Under the pieces are notes generated by a model. The model searched no databases and was not told where the DNA came from. It saw nothing but the letters and a program-made list of their open reading frames with translations. A stretch of 10,464 nt of DNA from Chloroflexota bacterium (lineage in GTDB: Bacteria; Chloroflexota; Limnocylindria; QHBO01), in NCBI GenBank assembly GCA_005879775.1, contig VBJX01000063.1, forward strand, positions 1 through 10,464, read 5' to 3'. Positions 7,701 through 10,464 of this stretch are shown here, in pieces (within the stretch, counting starts at the first letter, position 1; each line of letters opens with the position of its first letter). The translations under genes were made by a program, and so were the position numbers.

Positions 7701-8316
7701 CGACCATCCCCTGGTTCGAGGCCCCCAGTGTCACGGCTGCCTCGCCGGTGAGCACCCCGGCCCGTGCCTGGAGCATCTTGCCGTCGTGCCCCAGGTGGCC
7801 GACAGCATCGACCAGTTCGAGGGCGGCCCTCACCGCTCGCTCGGCATCGTCCTCGTGCGCGACGGGCGGGCCCCAGACGGCCATCACCGCGTCGCCGATG
7901 AACTTCTCTACCGACCCGCCGTAGCGGTTGACGATCTCCTGGGCCACCCCAAAGTACTCAGTCAGCTGCTCGCGGACCGCCTCGGCATCACGGGCCTCGG
8001 AGAGGGCAGTGAAGCCAACCAGGTCGGCGAAGAGCACGGACACCAGCTTCCGTTCGGACACCGTGCTGGCTGCGACGATCTCTGGTGGCAGGGGTGCTGG
8101 CCCCTCTGATATGGCCGGGATGGGCACGGATTGCGCACCGGCTCCGCCGCCCGCTGGTGCGGGAGCTTGCAACCCGAAGCCGCACTCCGCACAGAATCTT
8201 GGGGTGCCTTCGTACGGCGTCCCGCACGATGGGCAAGCGCTTTGCAGGCGCGTGCCGCACTCCGCGCAGAACTTTTGGTTCGTGTTAGCGGGTACGCCGC
8301 AGGTCGGGCACTGCAT
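4786..8316 (-). CDS. Double-zinc-ribbon class III adenylate/guanylate cyclase with AAA ATPase and TPR domains
   Basis: A 1176-residue signalling protein. Domains in order: two zinc ribbons, each CxxC-x10-CxxC (C3/C6/C17/C20 and C28/C31/C42/C45); an Ala/Pro-rich linker (about 50-85); a class III cyclase domain (about 88-265) with metal-binding D98 (FADLVGFT) and D142 (KFIGDAVMAVWG), adenine-selecting K138, and transition-state N211/R215 in NTASRLQ; a STAND-like AAA ATPase (about 280-560) with Walker A GQAGIGKS at 311-318 and Walker B LVMVFEDLHWAD at 432-443; a winged-helix-like segment (about 560-660); then helical TPR-like repeats to the end. K138 favours ATP and cAMP as product. Catalytic residues are complete. 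The layout resembles mammalian soluble adenylyl cyclase, but with one cyclase domain. No transmembrane helix is seen, so it is probably cytoplasmic. ATG at 8316 lies 12 bases after the DUF4397-like gene and its own ribosome site is weak, pointing to co-expression. Confidence 0.93.
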   Translation of the reverse strand: MQCPTCGVPANTNQKFCAECGTRLQSACPSCGTPYEGTPRFCAECGFGLQAPAPAGGGAGAQSVPIPAISEGPAPLPPEIVAASTVSERKLVSVLFADLVGFTALSEARDAEAVREQLTEYFGVAQEIVNRYGGSVEKFIGDAVMAVWGPPVAHEDDAERAVRAALELVDAVGHLGHDGKMLQARAGVLTGEAAVTLGASNQGMVAGDLVNTASRLQSVAPPGIVVVGESTRHSAESAIVFEPLGEQELKGKISPVPAYRAVRVVAQRGGVGRGEQLEAPFMGRDSELRLIKDLFHAAPRERRPRLVSIIGQAGIGKSRLAWEFLKYIDGIKMRVLWHQGRSPAYGEGISFWALAEMVRSRVGLLELDDASTTRAKLAQALETYVPDEAERRWMAPRLEQLLGMADSEAGGRDDLFAAWRTFFERVAGENTLVMVFEDLHWADQGQLDFIDHLLEWSRGSAIYIITLARPELLERRPNWGAGQRSFTSLALEPLPDEVIREILASLVPGLPEQTVAQIVGRAEGIPLYAVETVRMLLQDGRLELENGVYRPIGDLSTLAVPATLHALIAARLDALDASDRSLLQYASVLGQTFTLPGLQAVTGQGDDLEARLHALVRRELLTLDTDPRSPERGQYGFVQALVRDVAYGTLTKRDRKVVHLAAGEHFESLQDDEIIDATAAHYLDAYRSAPDDADADQIRSHAAELLQRAAVRASALGSHEQAVRFLELAIEVTADAEHQSQLLRRTGEAAGMAGRYDVAETYLRRALIAAREAGHKPSEALAIAALGRLLATGAQPAAAIEEISKALPDLAGLEDDASIVAVWGALSRAYMLHGDNVPSVEWADRALPLAERMDMVPEIADILNTRATALGFGGRVRESVAGLRGVLEMSTSYSLPNAVLRARINLSSILTVEDPKHGWRIGAEGFEDAKRAGTVEMMATMGANAAEAALHIGEWESAESILAELLAVDLAPSDRFVADSYHCVSEALRGRPYDAGLARSETFGQSSPEPAVIAQLHSVKGWIALAEGRFEDAHREALAGVAANPGIALTDLPVAARAALWGGIPEQAGDAAARLRSQGSHGRAINAHLSGIDGGVAAAAAQTEDATVAYRDAMRQWRDMEAWFDLALCELDFVRFVGGESPDVMAAADEARTIFTRLGAPGFLRRLNESVGLRAG

Positions 8317-8328
8317 TACGGCCGAGGC

Positions 8329-9111
8329 TTATCCCAGGCGCTTCCGACGCCAGGCCGTGCTCAGCGCGAGCCAGCTCGCGAAGCCGCTGAGGAGGATCCC
8401 AAGCCCGAGCAGGCTGTTTGCTGCGTCCCATCCAACCGTGACTCCCGCCGCGGTGTTCGAGGTCGATTCCGCATCTACCACCAGGTTGGCACGGGTAGTT
8501 CCGTTGTCGTCCCAGATGAAGGCGGTGTAGTTGGTTCCCGCCTCGACGTCGACCGTGAAATGGAAAAAGGCGTTTCCGGTCTTCTGGTTCACCAGCGCGA
8601 GATGGTGAGTGCCAGGAGTCAGCTTGATGTAGTCGGTGGGAATGATGAAGTACGGTATCTCTCCCAGCTTTTCGCCCTGCTCGACCACATCGACTGGCGA
8701 GATATTGGCTGTTTTGGGCGTGATCGCCCAGACGCGCACCAGCGCCGCATCCTCGACCGTCGTCAGCTCGTCCAGATACTCGGTCTGCCCCGTTACGTAG
8801 GCCAGCGTGATCGTGGTCGAAGAGCCAGCAGGGGCCTTGAACGCGCTCTTCGCCACGGACCCGTGCGTGCTCGACACCCGTAACTCGTAGTTGTGGGAGC
8901 CCGCCGCGATTTCGACCCTGTCGGTGACGGTGCCATAGGCGACGTCGTGCAGCACCACAGCGCCGTCGATCAGCAGGTCGACGGTTTGCTTGGTACCGAT
9001 GACATTCCACAGCCGAACGGCAGTGTGACTGGCCGCCGAGGCCGCGCCCGACAGGCTCACGAGCAGCGCGATGGCCGTCACCGCGGCACCAACGATCCGT
9101 AGATGTGACAC
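8329..9111 (-). CDS. Signal-peptide, C-terminally membrane-anchored DUF4397-like surface protein
   Basis: A 260-residue exported protein. Residues 1-26 are a signal peptide: a short charged start (SHLR), a hydrophobic core (AAVTAIALLVSL) and an ASA cleavage site. Two related beta-rich units follow. The first (about 29-80) reads AVRLWNV, VDLLIDGAVV, VAYGTVTDRVEIAAGSHNYEL; the second (about 122-175) reads ALVRVWAI, SPVDVVEQGEKLGEIPY, YIKLTPGTHHLAL. The pattern A-x-V-R-V ... V-D-x-x-x-x-G ... Y ... aGxH is that of DUF4397. A hydrophobic helix at about 233-251 is followed by RRKR, so the protein is probably anchored with its beta domains outside. No LPxTG-type sorting motif is present. The function of the family is unknown. 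GTG at 9111 has AGGAG nine bases upstream. The cyclase gene starts 12 bases after its stop, suggesting one transcript and perhaps sensing of an envelope state (inference). Confidence 0.75.
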   Translation of the reverse strand: MSHLRIVGAAVTAIALLVSLSGAASAASHTAVRLWNVIGTKQTVDLLIDGAVVLHDVAYGTVTDRVEIAAGSHNYELRVSSTHGSVAKSAFKAPAGSSTTITLAYVTGQTEYLDELTTVEDAALVRVWAITPKTANISPVDVVEQGEKLGEIPYFIIPTDYIKLTPGTHHLALVNQKTGNAFFHFTVDVEAGTNYTAFIWDDNGTTRANLVVDAESTSNTAAGVTVGWDAANSLLGLGILLSGFASWLALSTAWRRKRLG

Positions 9112-9120
9112 GGCTGGGCT

Positions 9121-9125
9121 CTCCT
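9121..9125 (-). promoter_or_regulatory. Ribosome binding site of the DUF4397-like gene
   Basis: On the minus strand AGGAG lies nine bases before GTG 9111-9109, with a second GGAGG about seven bases further upstream. The pair supports the GTG as the start and gives an intact signal peptide. Confidence 0.55.
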
Positions 9126-9136
9126 ATTCCTCCGGG

Positions 9137-9164
9137 GATGCGACGCGCATCGTAGGCGATGCGC
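9137..9164 (-). promoter_or_regulatory. Alternative hairpins between moaA and the DUF4397-like gene
   Basis: GCGCATCG (9145-9152) and CGATGCGC (9157-9164) form a perfect eight-base-pair stem with a four-base loop. GATGCG also occurs at 9137-9142 and can pair with CGCATC at 9146-9151 (loop of three). The central CGCATC can therefore pair with the copy on either side (GATGCG at 9137-9142 or at 9158-9163) but not both. No T-run follows on the minus strand, so this is either a terminator without a U-tract, a processing site, or a two-state leader structure just before the ribosome site. The complementarity is seen directly; function is inference. Confidence 0.5.
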
Positions 9165-9174
9165 CGCCCCGCGC

Positions 9175-10209
9175 CTAGCCCCCGATATAGCTCATCTCAA
9201 CCTTTGGCAGGTCGACGGTCTCGGCTGAGCGCAGCTCGCTGTAACGGTCGTCGCGGATGGACCAGATACGGCGCAGCTCCGCCTCGAGGTCGGCGTCGGA
9301 CGCGCCTTCGCGCAGCAGAGAGCGCAAGTCGCTTCCCGATGTCGCGAAGAGGCAGGTGTAGAGCTGCCCATCGGCCGAGACGCGCGCACGGTTGCAGTCC
9401 CCGCAGAACGGACGGCTGACCGAGGCGATGATCCCGATTTCCCCAGCGCCATCAGTGTACCGGTAGCGCTCCGCCACCTCCCCACGGGCGGTGGGCTCCA
9501 TCGGCTCCACGGCAAAATCCGCCGAGATGGTGCGGATGATCTCATCGGCGCTCACCACGTCGTCGAGGCGCCAGCCGTTGGAATGGCCGACGTCCATGTA
9601 CTCGATGAAACGCAGGATGCGGCCTGTCCCCCGGAAGCGCCTCGCCATCGGCAGGATGGCGTGTTCGTTCCAGCCGCGCTTCACGACCATGTTCAGCTTG
9701 ATCGGCCCCAGTCCGGCGGCCTCGGCGGCCTCAATGCCAGCCATGACCCGAGCGACGGGCACCCCTGCGTCGTTCAGGCGCATGAAGGTCTCGTCGTCAT
9801 CGGCGTCCAGGCTGATGGTCACCCGATGCAGGCCGGCGGCCTTGAGCCTCGCCGCCAGCGACGGCAGGAGCACTCCGTTGGTGGTCAGGGTCAGGTCGCG
9901 CACGCCGGGGATCGCCGCCAGTCGGGCCACCAGCAGCGCGAGATCCCGCCGAACGAGTGGCTCGCCACCGGTGAGCCGCACCTTCTCCACGCCGAGCTGC
10001 GCGAAGATGCGCACCAGCCGTTCGATCTCGTCGAAGCTGAGCAGCCCGTCCCGCGGCAGGAAGGCGTGATCCGGCCCGAAGACGGCGCGCGGCATGCAGT
10101 AGACGCACCGGAAGTTGCACCGATCGGTGACGCTTATGCGCAGGTCATGGAGCGACCTGCCCAGCGTGTCGCGGGGTAGCATCGGAAGGGAGTCGAACGC
10201 GGCGGGCAT
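9175..10209 (-). CDS. moaA: GTP 3',8-cyclase, molybdenum cofactor biosynthesis protein A
   Basis: A 344-residue radical SAM enzyme, normal length for MoaA. It makes (8S)-3',8-cyclo-7,8-dihydroguanosine 5'-triphosphate from GTP, the first step of molybdopterin synthesis, acting with MoaC. Visible features are LRISVTDRCNFRCVYCMP with the SAM-cluster cysteines C31, C35 and C38; LTGGEPLVR (GGEP at 81-84); TTNGVLL; TISLDADD; FIEYMDVG; and the second [4Fe-4S] site FCGDCNRARVSADGQLYTC with C269, C272 and C286, which holds GTP. The chain ends in the conserved Gly-Gly (YIGG) that is needed for activity in characterised MoaA. The ATG at 10209 shares a base with the stop of the upstream ABC permease gene (TGATG), so the two are coupled. 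No other moa, moe or molybdoenzyme gene is in the window, apart from the broken XdhC gene at 3736-4747. Confidence 0.95.
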   Translation of the reverse strand: MPAAFDSLPMLPRDTLGRSLHDLRISVTDRCNFRCVYCMPRAVFGPDHAFLPRDGLLSFDEIERLVRIFAQLGVEKVRLTGGEPLVRRDLALLVARLAAIPGVRDLTLTTNGVLLPSLAARLKAAGLHRVTISLDADDDETFMRLNDAGVPVARVMAGIEAAEAAGLGPIKLNMVVKRGWNEHAILPMARRFRGTGRILRFIEYMDVGHSNGWRLDDVVSADEIIRTISADFAVEPMEPTARGEVAERYRYTDGAGEIGIIASVSRPFCGDCNRARVSADGQLYTCLFATSGSDLRSLLREGASDADLEAELRRIWSIRDDRYSELRSAETVDLPKVEMSYIGG

Positions 10210-10464
10210 CAGCCGGTGATCTCGGCCCGCTCGGTGAAGGCGGCCGCGACGACGAGCGCGCCAACGAGCCAGGCGGCGGCCACCAGCAGAGCCTGGTCAG
10301 CCGGCAGCTGCACGATCCGCTGACCGCCCCCACCGCCTCCTCCGAACGTGCCGGAGGCTCCCAGCGCCGCGGTGGCCACGTCGAACGGCAGGTACTGGAT
10401 GACATCGGGGAAGAAGAAGCGCGCGAAGGTCTCGGCGAAATAGAGGCCGATGCCGGCGCCGATG
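10209..10464 (-). CDS. ABC-2-type transporter permease, C-terminal fragment
   Basis: The minus-strand frame entering at the right edge is open for 84 codons down to TGA at 10211-10209. It reads GAGIGLYFAETFARFFFPD near the edge, then LPFDVATAALGASGTF, a run of glycines (GGGGGGQ), and a last hydrophobic helix ALLVAAAWLVGALVVAAAFT ending in ERAEITG. A closing transmembrane helix followed by a short charged tail ending in a ...x-D/E-I/V-T-G pattern is typical of ABC-2 permease subunits, which pair with a separate ATPase to export drugs, lipids or polysaccharides. The N-terminal part and start are outside the window, so substrate is unknown. The stop overlaps the moaA start. The call rests on hydrophobicity and the C-terminal pattern, so it is moderately sure. 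Confidence 0.62.
   Translation of the reverse strand, partial: IGAGIGLYFAETFARFFFPDVIQYLPFDVATAALGASGTFGGGGGGGQRIVQLPADQALLVAAAWLVGALVVAAAFTERAEITG

Noticed and set aside
6214..8109. Long plus-strand open frame (631 codons) opposite the cyclase gene.
   Set aside because: The minus strand carries clear cyclase and ATPase motifs over the same interval; the plus translation is His/Arg/Leu-rich with no recognisable fold.
8329..8420. Sortase-type cell-wall anchoring signal at the C-terminus of the DUF4397-like protein.
   Set aside because: The hydrophobic helix and RRKR tail are present but no LPxTG-like motif precedes them, so simple membrane anchoring is preferred.

Overview
The window is GC-rich and compactly coded bacterial DNA with GTG starts, stop/start overlaps and almost no intergenic space. 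The style, together with a very large zinc-ribbon/cyclase/AAA/TPR protein and an XdhC protein, suggests a high-GC Gram-positive-like lineage such as Chloroflexota or Actinomycetota. That placement is inference; there is no rRNA or other marker here to settle it.

Left part, 1-4747. A proline-racemase-family gene runs off the left edge on the minus strand. Diverging from it by only about 50 bases is a plus-strand unit of four genes joined by 4-base stop/start overlaps: a class I SAM methyltransferase, a geranylgeranyl-reductase/PHBH-fold FAD oxidoreductase, an SRPBCC (polyketide-cyclase-like) protein and a FabF-type ketosynthase with its Cys-His-His triad intact. Together they look like a small biosynthetic cluster for a polyketide-like or fatty-acyl-derived, probably cyclised, reduced or oxidised and methylated product. 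No acyl carrier protein, chain-length factor or type III PKS is in the window. Nine bases after the ketosynthase comes an XdhC-family molybdenum-cofactor chaperone gene whose two conserved halves lie in different frames, so it is frameshifted (true pseudogene or sequence error).

Right part, 4786-10464, all minus strand. Reading in the direction of transcription: the C-terminus of an ABC-2-type permease, moaA (first step of molybdenum cofactor synthesis) overlapping it as TGATG, a 63-base gap with three mutually complementary hexamers that can form two alternative hairpins, a signal-peptide DUF4397-like membrane-anchored surface protein, and, 12 bases further on, a 1176-residue soluble-adenylyl-cyclase-like regulator. 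The two units converge at 4748-4785.

The observations most worth following are the four-gene cluster without a carrier protein, the broken XdhC, the surface-protein/cyclase gene pair, and the hexamer hairpins ahead of that pair. No tRNA, rRNA, CRISPR array, insertion sequence or attachment site was seen, and no stretch above 300 bases lacks a gene.
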